Below are positions 1 to 10,110 of a stretch of DNA of 64,000 bases, piece by piece. The notes under the pieces were generated by a model. The model did no database searches. It saw only the letters and a list, made by a program, of their open reading frames with translations, and was not told the DNA's origin. Position 1 is the stretch's first letter. Each line of letters starts with the position of its first letter. A program made the translations under genes and the position numbers. The DNA comes from Chitinophagaceae bacterium. GTDB lineage: Bacteria > Bacteroidota > Bacteroidia > Chitinophagales > Chitinophagaceae. Location: contig JAOAGO010000006.1 of the NCBI GenBank assembly GCA_026415715.1, positions 28,789-92,788 of the forward strand, in the 5' to 3' direction.

Positions 1-352
1 GCGATTCCAATTCGCTCATTTTTGCAGCCGCCTCCTTGAAGCGCTTATATTCCAGCAATTTATTCACCAACTCGTTTCGCGGATCCACTTCCTGCCCCTG
101 CGCATCAACTTCTTTTCGGGGAAGCAGCATTTTCGCTTTTATCCTCATTAATGTGGATACAAAAAGTATAAATTCACTGCTGAGCTCTATATTTAACTCC
201 TCCGACTGATGGATATAATCAAGAAAGTCATTTATAATTTTTGTAATGGGAATGTTATAGATATCCAACTCGTCCCTTTCAATAAAAAAGAGTAACAAGT
301 CAAACGGGCCTTCAAATTGAGGTAAAGATATCTTATATGAGGACTGGTGCAT
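1..352 (-). CDS. scpA: Segregation and condensation protein A (ScpA), N-terminal part; truncated by window edge
   Basis: Reverse-strand reading gives MHQSSYKISLPQFEGPFDLLLFFIERDELDIYNIPITKIINDFLDYI..., typical ScpA N-terminus; open to the window edge. Confidence 0.85.
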   Translation of the reverse strand, partial: MHQSSYKISLPQFEGPFDLLLFFIERDELDIYNIPITKIINDFLDYIHQSEELNIELSSEFILFVSTLMRIKAKMLLPRKEVDAQGQEVDPRNELVNKLLEYKRFKEAAAKMSELES

Positions 353-440
353 TTCCGATAAATTGTTCAGGATTACGGGCCTGATGGCGATTTAACAAAT
401 GTAACACAATTTCACAGCTTCAGGCGCACGAAGCGTTAAT

Positions 441-812
441 TTACTTCTTCAAGGTATCCCTGATTTCCCTGAGCAGACTGATCTCTTCCGGTGTGGCTGG
501 CGACTCTTCTTCAGATTTTTTTCTGTTTGCTGCATTGATGGCTTTAATAACCCAAAATAAGAAAAGCGCAATAGCTAAAAATTTTATTATAGCAGAAATC
601 GCCATGCCGAATTTTAATTCTGCTTCGCCCACTTTGACGGACAACGTTTCAAAATTGACACCCCCGATTAATATTCCGATAAGAGGCATAAAAATATAAT
701 CTACAACCGCACCAACAATTGCCCCGAAAGCAGCGCCAAGAATAACGCCAACGGCAAGGTCAATTACATTTCCTTTAAAAGTAAATTCTTTGAATTCTTT
801 CATCATGCCCAT
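441..812 (-). CDS. mscL: Large-conductance mechanosensitive channel MscL
   Basis: MKEFKEFTFKGNVIDLAVGVILGAAFGAIVGAVVDYIFMPLIG is the MscL signature. Confidence 0.96.
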   Translation of the reverse strand: MGMMKEFKEFTFKGNVIDLAVGVILGAAFGAIVGAVVDYIFMPLIGILIGGVNFETLSVKVGEAELKFGMAISAIIKFLAIALFLFWVIKAINAANRKKSEEESPATPEEISLLREIRDTLKK

Positions 813-963
813 AAAAAAATTTTTTATAAAAAATAAAATGACGCGTAAAAATAGAAAATATTAAAATTTCTTTTCAAAAGTTTTTCCACCCGCTTTCCGG
901 ATGAACAAGTTACTCTTGCAGTTATGAAATAATTACGTGAATGACAATTTATTAGAACAAGCC

Positions 964-2169
964 TCACATTTGCGAAGACAATGCTTCCTCCAACGATTTC
1001 AGAATCCTGTCACAGGCCATGCGTATCTGATCTTCTTCAATGATTAAGGGAGGAGAAATACGCATACATTCCGGCCTGAATAAAAACCAGTCAGTAATCA
1101 CTCCGTTCTGATAACAATAATGAATTATTTTCCTGCATTTTTCAGGCGAATCAAACTCTACGGCCATCCATAAACCGAAAGAATTGATTTTACGTATTTC
1201 GGGATGTTTCAAATACTGATGAAAGAGCTGTTCTTTTTGTTTTACCTGTTCCATGTAAGCATGATTCTTCAGCGCCAGAAATGCTGCCATGCCGGTTGCG
1301 CAGCATAAAGGATGCCCTCCGAAGGTGGTAATATGACCCAATACCGGATTTTCCGAAAGGCTGTTCATTATCTTTTTATCGCTTAGAAAAGCTCCTAAAG
1401 GTAGACCTCCACCCAGCGCTTTTCCTAATAACAGAATATCAGGAGTGATGTCAAAATGTTCAAAAGCCCAGAGCTTTCCGGTTCTTCCAAAGCCGCTCTG
1501 AATTTCATCAAGAATGAGCAGTGCACCCGTTTCATAACATTTTTTTCGTAGTTTTTTCAACCATTCTTTTTCGGGCGCTAAAATTCCGGATTCAGCCTGA
1601 ACGGTTTCGGCCACTACGCAGGCGGTATATTCATCCACTTCGTCCAGTGCGGTAATATCATTGTACTTCAGATGCCAGACATCGGGCAATAACGGACGAA
1701 AGGCATTTCTCCAGTATTCATCGCCCATGAGGCTCAGCGCACCGTGTGTGCTTCCGTGATAGGAACGTTCAAAACACAGAATGCGGCTTCTTCCCGTATA
1801 ACGCTTTGCTAATTTGAGTGCTCCTTCGGTGGCCTCGGCGCCGGAGTTTGTAAAATATACACAGTTCAGATGTTCGGGCAGATGCTCCGTGAGAAGCTTT
1901 GCATATTGCACCTGAGGACTCTCCACGAATTCGCCGTAAACCATAACATGAAGATAAGCTTCAGACTGCCGGCGTAGGGCTTCCAGCACTTCGGGATGAC
2001 CGTGCCCTACATTTGCCACACTGATTCCGCCTATCAGGTCAATATAATGACGACCGCTTTTATCATAAATGTAACATCCTGCGGCATGTGAAATTTCCAA
2101 TGCCGGCGGCGAGGGCGAAGTTTGCGCTATATGTCGGAAAAAAAGTTCACGTTCCGTCATTACCGGCAA
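964..2169 (-). CDS. Class III PLP-dependent aminotransferase (acetylornithine/ornithine aminotransferase-like)
   Basis: ISVANVGHGHPEV, NSGAEATEGALKLAKRYTGR, LILDEIQSGFGRTGKLWAFEH and GKALGGGLPLGA motifs. Confidence 0.88.
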   Translation of the reverse strand: MPVMTERELFFRHIAQTSPSPPALEISHAAGCYIYDKSGRHYIDLIGGISVANVGHGHPEVLEALRRQSEAYLHVMVYGEFVESPQVQYAKLLTEHLPEHLNCVYFTNSGAEATEGALKLAKRYTGRSRILCFERSYHGSTHGALSLMGDEYWRNAFRPLLPDVWHLKYNDITALDEVDEYTACVVAETVQAESGILAPEKEWLKKLRKKCYETGALLILDEIQSGFGRTGKLWAFEHFDITPDILLLGKALGGGLPLGAFLSDKKIMNSLSENPVLGHITTFGGHPLCCATGMAAFLALKNHAYMEQVKQKEQLFHQYLKHPEIRKINSFGLWMAVEFDSPEKCRKIIHYCYQNGVITDWFLFRPECMRISPPLIIEEDQIRMACDRILKSLEEALSSQM

Positions 2170-2330
2170 ATTTCGGGAATCCGAAACAGAGTGATGAATT
2201 TTTTGTGCTTTGAAAATTTTTTGAGATACTTTTTATTATATTATTTATACCATCCGTAAAAAACAAGCAACCGGATATCAATAAAATTCGGGTAAAGAAG
2301 CCGGATGGTATTACTGTATAGGAATAAAAG

Positions 2331-3848
2331 TTATTTGTTTAACTGTACGCCCATTTTTATCCCGAAATCAAAGAGATGCTCGTTGATCGGGTATTTTTTT
2401 AAGAAACTGGAGAATAACTGATACCTGACCTGAGGACCTACCCGCCATCGGATTTTTCCTGTTTGCTGTTGGGTGAAAATTTCAACGCTTGAATTGACAT
2501 TCATTCTCCGGATAAGTGATGGCATTTCGGCATAATTTTTATAGTCGGAAGAGATCAGATATGCCCGGTTGTCTATAACAAAGGTAGGTTGTAATGAAGC
2601 GCCCATTCCGATAAAATTCTTTTTATTTTCTGAAAACTTCTTCTCTACGCCGATTGGAATTCCGGCACTGAAGTAAAAGTTACGTAACCAGTTTTCCTTT
2701 ATGCCATTTGTATTCCGGAAACGGCTGATTGTGGAAACGTTTCGGTCACGAAGCGTAATGGTAGCTACTTCGTCTGGATGCTGAAATGCTTTTATATCAT
2801 ATTTGCTCACGCTGAACTGAAGTCCACCGGTCAGATTCCATTTTTCGGAAAGGACATAGGCCGATTTAATACCGATTTGAAATCCCATGTCGGGGCGGTG
2901 GTACACCATACTGTTAACGTCTGAAGCATAGGGCATAATACCTGCTGCGTTCATGGAAGCGCTGGTTGTAACATAAGCGTTCACCGAATTTTCGGCCAAT
3001 GTTCGGTAACTTATAGTGGGGGTAAAATACAATTGCCAAATCCAGGCTCTTTTAACTGATTTCACCTGAATTGATTCCTGATGTCTGTCGGGTATAAAAG
3101 GTAATGATTCTTGTTCACTGATTTGTTGTTCATTATTTTCCTCAGTAAATGCTGTTCGTGGCGTTTCCGTAGGGGTTTTGCTGAGGTGTAATTCTTCCGG
3201 ATTCTGCATTTTTTCTTCAAGCAGATGAGCTGTCTGTGATTGCAGTTGATAATAATGGTTAGAAGCCGTCAGTCCCTCCGGTTGAGGAAATTGCTCCAAT
3301 GCCGGTAATTCCTTGAATTCTTCAAAAGTTGCGGAAGCTTCGGCTGTTTGCACACCGGTATCGGAAGTTGAAACTGAAGAAGAAATTTCGGTACTGCTTT
3401 CTTCAACCGGATTATTTACGGCATCAGAAAGATCAGAAATAATGGTCCGTGGCTTTGTTATATCAAATCGGGTAAAATCAGTATTAACAATCGTTGAATT
3501 TTGGATATTATCATCTGTTGAAACGGGTGTTTTTGTATTTACCGCATTAGTGGAATATCCGGGAGTCCGGTTTTCAGAAAAATGATTTAAGGAAATATGA
3601 TGAAGTTGTTGATCCGGTAAGCGGATTGCGAATTGGTGAGAAAAAGATTCCCGACGTGATACATTACGCCATATCAGAAGCGATGTAATAACGATGAGGA
3701 ATATCCAACCGTAGGTGTAATTTCGTTTACGCCGATGCAAAGACCTGTAAATACCTTCCCATACTTTTTCGGAAGGATGCATGCGGTACTGTTCCGCTTT
3801 TTCTTTCAGAAATTTCTCAAAGTCACCGTTTTTCTTCAAATACTCCAT
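2331..3848 (-). CDS. Membrane-anchored protein with anti-sigma-like N-terminus, one TM helix, Ser/Thr-rich linker and outer-membrane beta-barrel-like C-terminus
   Basis: N-term FLKEKAEQYRMHPSEKVWEGIYRSLHRRKR followed by TM YGWIFLIVITSLLIW; C-terminal beta-rich repeats ending VRYQLFSSFLKKYPINEHLFDFGIKMGVQL; directly downstream of an ECF sigma gene. Confidence 0.65.
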   Translation of the reverse strand: MEYLKKNGDFEKFLKEKAEQYRMHPSEKVWEGIYRSLHRRKRNYTYGWIFLIVITSLLIWRNVSRRESFSHQFAIRLPDQQLHHISLNHFSENRTPGYSTNAVNTKTPVSTDDNIQNSTIVNTDFTRFDITKPRTIISDLSDAVNNPVEESSTEISSSVSTSDTGVQTAEASATFEEFKELPALEQFPQPEGLTASNHYYQLQSQTAHLLEEKMQNPEELHLSKTPTETPRTAFTEENNEQQISEQESLPFIPDRHQESIQVKSVKRAWIWQLYFTPTISYRTLAENSVNAYVTTSASMNAAGIMPYASDVNSMVYHRPDMGFQIGIKSAYVLSEKWNLTGGLQFSVSKYDIKAFQHPDEVATITLRDRNVSTISRFRNTNGIKENWLRNFYFSAGIPIGVEKKFSENKKNFIGMGASLQPTFVIDNRAYLISSDYKNYAEMPSLIRRMNVNSSVEIFTQQQTGKIRWRVGPQVRYQLFSSFLKKYPINEHLFDFGIKMGVQLNK

Positions 3849-3895
3849 AGTTCTGTCATTTTATCCTGAAAGACAGGAAGGGTACGAAAAAATTT

Positions 3896-4474
3896 TTATC
3901 TGAACATTACATTCATCAGCCAGTTTTCTTTTTTGGGTTTTTGTATGATTTTTTTCCGTATCAAAATCTCTTCCAGCATAGCTCTGGCCCGGGTATATTG
4001 GCTCCGGCTGGTACTTTCCTCTATATCCAGCATTTCTGCAATTTCTTTATGACTGTATCCTTCAATGGCGTAAAGATTCAGCACCGTTCGATAACCGATT
4101 GGCAGGGCCCTGATACATTCCACAATCTGCTTGGCGTGAATAATGGCCGGAACTGCTTCTTCACGGGTGTGCACACCCGAAGCGAAAGCAATATCCAGGT
4201 TGTCATTAAATTTTTTGTTTCTCTTCAGGATATTGATACAGGTATGAACAATAATTTTACGAATCCAACCTTCGAAAGAGCCTCTTCCTTCGTAGGTATG
4301 AATCTGAGAAAATACCTTTATAAATCCTTCCTGCAACATATCCTCAGCATCCTCTTTGCTTTGGGCAAACCGGTAGCAAACGGCCAGCATTTTGGAACAA
4401 AACCGGTTATACAACTCCCTCTGGGCAGTTGCATCATTGATTATACAGCCTTTGATTATGGCTTCCTCGGTCAT
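3896..4474 (-). CDS. ECF RNA polymerase sigma factor (sigma-70 family)
   Basis: AEDMLQEGFIKVFSQIHTYEGRGSFEGWIRKI (region 2) and IEGYSHKEIAEMLDIEESTSRSQYTRARAML (region 4). Confidence 0.93.
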   Translation of the reverse strand: MTEEAIIKGCIINDATAQRELYNRFCSKMLAVCYRFAQSKEDAEDMLQEGFIKVFSQIHTYEGRGSFEGWIRKIIVHTCINILKRNKKFNDNLDIAFASGVHTREEAVPAIIHAKQIVECIRALPIGYRTVLNLYAIEGYSHKEIAEMLDIEESTSRSQYTRARAMLEEILIRKKIIQKPKKENWLMNVMFR

Positions 4475-4580
4475 AAAATTCCTTTGGTTGCCCGTAAATT
4501 AGACAATTTTCCGGGAATAATGCTGCAAAAACTGCAAATTTTTTATAAAAATTGCCAAAAACTAACAGCCGGATGAATTA

Positions 4581-6806
4581 CTACCATTTCGTTCTGACGG
4601 CCAGAATAAAGTTTCTTCCCGGTGCCGAAAATCCTGATGCGAAATACCGATAGTTTCTGTCCAGTATATTTTCAACGGCTGCCTGAAGCTGAACGTACTT
4701 TCCGATGTTTACATGCCCTCTCCAGTTCAGGGTCATCCAGGAAGGCATTCCGTCCGGCGTGGCATATTGCAAATTATCTTCTCCAAACGGATTATAATCT
4801 TTAAGACGCTTCCAGCCGTTAAAAAGAACAAATAGTTCGGTTCCGAATTTTGCTTTTTCGTACATCAGGCTTGTTTTGCCGTACAATGGAGGGATATGAC
4901 TTTGCGGTATTTCTGTTCCGTCATAATTCGCAATTCTTCCCCGTGTATAAGTCACAGTGCTGGTAAAGGAAAGATAGCGGGAAAAATCCATTTTTGTGCT
5001 GGCATTAAATCCATAAGTGCGTCCTTTATTAAGATTCTGGTTTGCAAAAACGGCGCTTTTTACTCCGTTGTAAATTATAGAGTCTTGTCCGTTTAGCTTG
5101 AAGGGTGCAGGCACTATAGCATTCCGAAAGAGCGTATAAAATCCGGTTAGTTCAATCATGAATTTTCCGTCAAACGTTTTTTGTATGGTTACATCGGCAT
5201 TATAGGTATATTCGGGTTTGATGTCGGCATTCGGAACAAAGATTCTTCGGGCAACCGAAAAGTCAAAAATTTTCACGAGATCATCAATATTCGGTGAGCG
5301 AAATGCCGAGGATAAGCCGAAACGTAAGCTTGTGTTGCGGCCGGGATTGTAGATGATTCCGGCATTACCTGTTAACGCCAGATGATCCTGTTTGTATTGC
5401 GTTACCGGCAAATTAAAAAAGGAATTATCTATTACGTTGGACCGAAGGGTTACGCTTTGCAAACGCAAACCGTCGTTCAGTACCCATTTCCCGTCTGACG
5501 ATTTGTAGATATGCTGTGCAAACACGGCCATGTAGTTCATTTTATTTTTTCCGTCCGGATAGCGGGTATCCAGTTTTGTTACGGCGCCCGTATTCAGATT
5601 GGTCCGCGAGGCTCTGGATTTCACATCATTGAACTGTCCGTCAATTCCGGCAGTGAGTTCGTGTTGTTTCCATAATTTACGGCCGTCGATAACAAAACCC
5701 CAGACTTTAACCCGTTCTCTGCGGCTGTCAAACCGGTCGTAACGCCGATATTCTCTCTGTTGCCGGCTTTCTTCCAGATCCTGATAGTTTATGTTTACCT
5801 TGATTTCTTCCATGAACGACGAGGGTTTGTATCTGAATTCATAAGCGCTGAGTAATCTTTTTTGCGGGCCGTAATACCATTGTGCCCAGCGAAGGGTTGT
5901 GCCGATAGCACCTCCGAAATTGCGTTTATCCTGTAAACGGTCATATCGGGGTATATTCGTGCTGGTGGAATATTGAACATTGAGCAGATGCGATATACGC
6001 TCGGAGGGCTTGAATAACAGCTTTTGCATAACATCCCATTGCTTATAGCCGGAATATTTCTGTATCCGTGTGTCTTTATTGGCAATTACCGAATCCCGGA
6101 AACCGAAAAATGCTATCAATGAGTCGCGACGGCCGAACGTAGGATATCGGGAAGGATAGCGACTGCCCATCTTCATATCGCCGAAATCGCTGAAGGTAAA
6201 TGAGGAAAGCCAGGCGATTTTTTTTCCACCTATACTCAGGTCGCCGTGAATGGTTTTTTCATGATTGGCCGTACTGTACCGGCTGAATGCCGAACCGGTT
6301 ACCAACGTTTTTTCTGTTTTGGATAAAACGGGCGATTTGGTTTGAAGATGTACAATTCCGCCCAGCGCATCGCTGCCGTAAAGTGTGGAAGAGGGGCCAT
6401 ACAAAATTTCCACTCTTTCGAGCATATTCTGATCTATGGTAATTACATTTTGCAAATGCCCTGCACGAAATATTGCCGTATTGTGCCTAATCCCGTCAAT
6501 GACCAGTAAAACCCTGCTGGCTTCATAACCCCGAATATTAGGACTACTCCCCCCCTGCTGACTCTTCTGAACAAAAAGTTTTCCGCTCAGTATCAATAAG
6601 TCGCCCGTGTTTTGACCGTTAAAGCGGGCTATCTGACGAGCTGTAATCACATCAATTTTTTGTACAAGATTTTTTTGTTTTTCAGGATATTTCATGGAGT
6701 AAACAACCGCTTCTTCCAGTTCTTTTTCTGCCGAAACGGTATCTTTCTGAGCATCAGATCTGAAAATAAAATGAACAGCCACAAAAAGCAGCAAATATTT
6801 TTTCAT
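4581..6806 (-). CDS. TonB-dependent outer-membrane receptor
   Basis: Signal peptide, plug domain (GGSSPNIRGYEASRVLLVIDGIRHN, VEILYGPSSTLYGSDALGGIVHLQTK), terminal barrel strand RNFILAVRTKW. Confidence 0.93.
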   Translation of the reverse strand: MKKYLLLFVAVHFIFRSDAQKDTVSAEKELEEAVVYSMKYPEKQKNLVQKIDVITARQIARFNGQNTGDLLILSGKLFVQKSQQGGSSPNIRGYEASRVLLVIDGIRHNTAIFRAGHLQNVITIDQNMLERVEILYGPSSTLYGSDALGGIVHLQTKSPVLSKTEKTLVTGSAFSRYSTANHEKTIHGDLSIGGKKIAWLSSFTFSDFGDMKMGSRYPSRYPTFGRRDSLIAFFGFRDSVIANKDTRIQKYSGYKQWDVMQKLLFKPSERISHLLNVQYSTSTNIPRYDRLQDKRNFGGAIGTTLRWAQWYYGPQKRLLSAYEFRYKPSSFMEEIKVNINYQDLEESRQQREYRRYDRFDSRRERVKVWGFVIDGRKLWKQHELTAGIDGQFNDVKSRASRTNLNTGAVTKLDTRYPDGKNKMNYMAVFAQHIYKSSDGKWVLNDGLRLQSVTLRSNVIDNSFFNLPVTQYKQDHLALTGNAGIIYNPGRNTSLRFGLSSAFRSPNIDDLVKIFDFSVARRIFVPNADIKPEYTYNADVTIQKTFDGKFMIELTGFYTLFRNAIVPAPFKLNGQDSIIYNGVKSAVFANQNLNKGRTYGFNASTKMDFSRYLSFTSTVTYTRGRIANYDGTEIPQSHIPPLYGKTSLMYEKAKFGTELFVLFNGWKRLKDYNPFGEDNLQYATPDGMPSWMTLNWRGHVNIGKYVQLQAAVENILDRNYRYFASGFSAPGRNFILAVRTKW

Positions 6807-6873
6807 AACTATTGCTTTTGGTTTTTAAATAATAAAATGATGAAAGGCATCTATTGACATACAGATGCATGCC

Positions 6874-7395
6874 TCAAAACAATGAGATAGATTCGGATGA
6901 GAAATTCCAGGGCGGCTGTTCCGTTACTCCTACAAAAGTGTTATGTAGAGGATAAGTATTTACCGGGAAAAAAATTTCTCTGGGTTGTTTAAAACATAAA
7001 ATTTCGTGGTGGATACTTTGATAAGCGCCCAAAAGATGAAGAATATGAATCAGAAATTTTACCGTTCGGGAATGGTCTTCGTTCTTCATGAGCTGTTTAT
7101 GCCATTCTGTTTCTTCGTCATCAAATAAGCCTTTGAGCCGGATGCTGTTGTTATCTGAATACACGATTTCTTTTACATCAAAAAAACGCCCTCCGATTAT
7201 GGCTTCTTTGTTTTTTTTTATCCAGATCAGATCGTTTTGGCTTACGGTAATCGTTTGGATATTTTCTTTTTCGAGTTTTTCTTCGATGGCCTTTTTCATC
7301 ATGTGTAAACGCAGATAAAACCAAAACGGACTCAAAAGACCGGCAGTTAAAATGAACAGAAATAAACATGCATATTGGTTTTGTCTGCGTTTCAT
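6874..7395 (-). CDS. Hypothetical membrane-anchored protein
   Basis: ORF with N-terminal hydrophobic segment; 26 bp downstream of the haem-binding-domain gene and 67 bp upstream of the TonB receptor, same strand. Confidence 0.6.
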   Translation of the reverse strand: MKRRQNQYACLFLFILTAGLLSPFWFYLRLHMMKKAIEEKLEKENIQTITVSQNDLIWIKKNKEAIIGGRFFDVKEIVYSDNNSIRLKGLFDDEETEWHKQLMKNEDHSRTVKFLIHILHLLGAYQSIHHEILCFKQPREIFFPVNTYPLHNTFVGVTEQPPWNFSSESISLF

Positions 7396-7421
7396 TCTGA
7401 AAGGAGTACTGCAAATTTATA

Positions 7422-7907
7422 TTAATTTGTTTTATGAAGGCTGTCGGCAGGGTAGCGGGCTTTCATTGTATCCATAACCGACTGAGCCCATTTGGTGAGC
7501 TGGATTCGCTGTTCGGTGCTAAGCCGCGCCTTTTTATGCATCCACAGATAAGAGGATAAAGGCATTTCTTCTTCTTTCACCACTTCAATAATTTCTTCCA
7601 TTTTGTGATATTGATAACGCATCGGAAGGCTGGTAAATTCATCAAAATTCAAATGCTCTTTTCCTTCCACGATGTGATGGTTCAGCCACCAATGTACAGG
7701 TTGAATGCGTGAATACCAGGGATATCGGGTATTGTTTGAGTGGCAATCCATACAAGATTCTTTCAATAAAGAATGAACGGTATCGGGAACCGGGAAAGCC
7801 TTACCGATGAAGGCCGGTTGAATACCGGAAGAAGAATTTTTACGGGGATGTATAAACTGGATGACCACAAAAACGGCCAGTAATACCCATAATATTTTTT
7901 TTACCAT
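7422..7907 (-). CDS. Haem-binding domain protein with CxxCH motif
   Basis: N-terminal TM; KESCMDCHSNNTRYPWYSRIQPVHWWLNHHIVEGKEHLNFDEF resembles the Haem_bd family. Confidence 0.82.
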   Translation of the reverse strand: MVKKILWVLLAVFVVIQFIHPRKNSSSGIQPAFIGKAFPVPDTVHSLLKESCMDCHSNNTRYPWYSRIQPVHWWLNHHIVEGKEHLNFDEFTSLPMRYQYHKMEEIIEVVKEEEMPLSSYLWMHKKARLSTEQRIQLTKWAQSVMDTMKARYPADSLHKTN

Positions 7908-7918
7908 AAGAAAAAATT

Positions 7919-9454
7919 TTAATTCAAAGGATCAATCAGAATATTTCCGGTCATTTCGGCCGGAACGGGTAGTTTCATAAAGGTAAGGATGGTTGGGGCA
8001 ATATCACCCAGTTTCCCGGGTTTGATTGTTCCCCTCCATTCCTTGTCAATTATAAAAAAGGGCACGGGATTCAGCGTATGGGCGGTATTTGGCGTACCGT
8101 CTTCATTAATCATATAGTCGGCATTGCCATGATCGGCTGTGAGAAAAACCGTGTAATTTTTTTTCAATGCTGCGCTCACTATTTTTTCCACGCAACGATC
8201 CACGGTTTCAACAGCTTTTATGGCCGCTTCCCATACGCCGGTATGCCCAACCATATCGGGATTGGCATAATTCATACACAAAAAGTCAAAAGTTGAATTT
8301 TCGATTTCCGGTAAAACGGCATCGGTGAGTTCATAGGCGCTCATTTCGGGCTTCAGGTCGTAGGTAGCCACTTTGGGCGAGGGCACCAGGATGCGCCTTT
8401 CGCCCGGAAAAGGATTTTCCCGACCGCCGCTGAAAAAGAACGTTACATGAGGATATTTCTCCGTTTCGGCGGCCCTGAGCTGTTTCAGCGAATGTTGTGC
8501 CAGCACTTCGCCCAGCGTATTGTTGAGATTTTCATTTTCGAAGATAACATTTACGTTTTTGAAGGTTTTGTCATACTCTGTCATGGTGGTGTAATGCAGC
8601 GGCAGCCTGAACATGTTGTGTTCGGGAAAATCCTGCTGAGTCAGCGCCATGGTGATTTCACGGCATCTGTCCGTTCGGAAATTAAAACAGATAACCGCAT
8701 CCTGCGGCTGAATTGGTGCCACCGGAGTTCCTTTGGTATCAGTAAACACAACGGGGCGGATAAATTCGTCGGTAATATTTTGCCCGTAGGAATTCCGGAT
8801 AGCCTGAAGCGGGTCAGTTTCCATAATTCCAACACCTCTGACCATGGCATCATAGGCCAGTTTGATTCGCTCCCAGCGCTTATCTCTGTCCATGGCATAA
8901 TATCTGCCGCTGAGGGAGGCCACTTTACCCACCGTTTGCTTCATGTGTTGTAGCAGTTCTTCCATAAAACCCAGCCCGCTTTTCGGATCACAATCCCTGC
9001 CGTCGGTAAAAGCATGAACATATACTTCACGGAGGTTATGTTGAGCACATATATCAAGGATAGCTTTCAGATGGCGGATATGCGAATGCACTCCCCCGTC
9101 GCTCACCAGGCCTAATAAATGAAGTGGTTTGCCTTGTGTTTTGGCATATTGCAGGGCAGATAAAAGTACAGGGTTAGAAGCAAACGAGCCGGTACGGATA
9201 GCTACGTTAATGCGCTCCAGTTCCTGATACACAATCCGGCCGGCGCCCAGGTTGAGATGGCCCACTTCCGAATTTCCCATTTGTCCCTCAGGAAGACCAA
9301 CGGCTTCGCCGCATGTAATAAGTGTTGTATTCGGAAACTTTTTATATAATGAGTCGGTAAAAGGCACATGGGCATTTTTAATAGCATCGGCCGAAGCAAC
9401 TTTTCCCAACCCCCAGCCGTCCATAATAAGCAGAATTATTTTTTTATTGTTCAT
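7919..9454 (-). CDS. gpmI: 2,3-bisphosphoglycerate-independent phosphoglycerate mutase
   Basis: LLIMDGWG, GNSEVGHLNLGAGRIVYQ, HAFTDGRDCDP, FLTADHGNADYM. Confidence 0.97.
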   Translation of the reverse strand: MNNKKIILLIMDGWGLGKVASADAIKNAHVPFTDSLYKKFPNTTLITCGEAVGLPEGQMGNSEVGHLNLGAGRIVYQELERINVAIRTGSFASNPVLLSALQYAKTQGKPLHLLGLVSDGGVHSHIRHLKAILDICAQHNLREVYVHAFTDGRDCDPKSGLGFMEELLQHMKQTVGKVASLSGRYYAMDRDKRWERIKLAYDAMVRGVGIMETDPLQAIRNSYGQNITDEFIRPVVFTDTKGTPVAPIQPQDAVICFNFRTDRCREITMALTQQDFPEHNMFRLPLHYTTMTEYDKTFKNVNVIFENENLNNTLGEVLAQHSLKQLRAAETEKYPHVTFFFSGGRENPFPGERRILVPSPKVATYDLKPEMSAYELTDAVLPEIENSTFDFLCMNYANPDMVGHTGVWEAAIKAVETVDRCVEKIVSAALKKNYTVFLTADHGNADYMINEDGTPNTAHTLNPVPFFIIDKEWRGTIKPGKLGDIAPTILTFMKLPVPAEMTGNILIDPLN

Positions 9455-9550
9455 AAGTTATACCGACCAGTTAAAATCAGCAACGGAATTATACACTTCG
9501 AAAAAAATTTAAGTAAAACTACGTATTTGTTGTGCAAAGAAATCCAATAT

Positions 9551-9579
9551 TTTGAAATCAAAAAGTTTTATTAAATTTG
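9551..9579 (+). promoter_or_regulatory. Candidate Bacteroidetes housekeeping promoter upstream of the DUF4783 gene
   Basis: TTTG (9551-9554), 17-nt spacer, TAAATTTG (9572-9579), matching TTG-N17-20-TAnnTTTG; start codon 62 nt downstream. Confidence 0.5.
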
Positions 9580-9641
9580 AATAAACAGAGATAACTCCGA
9601 TAAGAGTGCCGGCACTATCGTAAAACCTTTAAAGCTGGTCT

Positions 9642-10034
9642 ATGAAAAAAATGTACATCATATTGCTGTCGTTATTTGCCGTAACGTTTTCCTCTTTTGC
9701 TTTGCAAAATGTGATAGACAGTGTTGTTACTGCCTTAAAAGCAGGAAATGCAACTGAACTGGGCCGCCATTTTGATGAATATGTAGAGCTGGTACTTCCC
9801 GACAGAAACGATCATTACAGTAAAGCACAGGCCGAACTGATTGTGAAAGATTTTTTTGAACAAAATAAGGTCAGAGGATTTACCTTAAAGCACAAAGGCG
9901 AATCGCCGGGAGGCGGACACTACTGCATCGGATTGCTGGAAACTCAGAACGGGAATTACAGAACTAATGTGTTTCTGAAATTAAGGTCTGCCAGAGAGGT
10001 GATTAAGGAAATCCGCTTTCAGGCTATAGAATAA
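9642..10034 (+). CDS. DUF4783 domain-containing protein
   Basis: Signal peptide; VVTALKAGNATELGRHFDEYVELVLPDRNDHYSKAQAELIVKDFF. Confidence 0.8.
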   Translation: MKKMYIILLSLFAVTFSSFALQNVIDSVVTALKAGNATELGRHFDEYVELVLPDRNDHYSKAQAELIVKDFFEQNKVRGFTLKHKGESPGGGHYCIGLLETQNGNYRTNVFLKLRSAREVIKEIRFQAIE

Positions 10035-10110
10035 TTTTATTTAATTCCGCAATTCTTCTGCTTTAATATTTTCTCTCTCTTCTGCCCCTTATTATGCTAC
10101 ATTTGCAGAA

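Noticed and set aside
3941-4576. 211-aa plus-strand ORF
   Set aside because: Antisense to the clearly coding ECF sigma gene; no recognisable domain
8447-8953. 168-aa plus-strand ORF
   Set aside because: Antisense to gpmI, no family features
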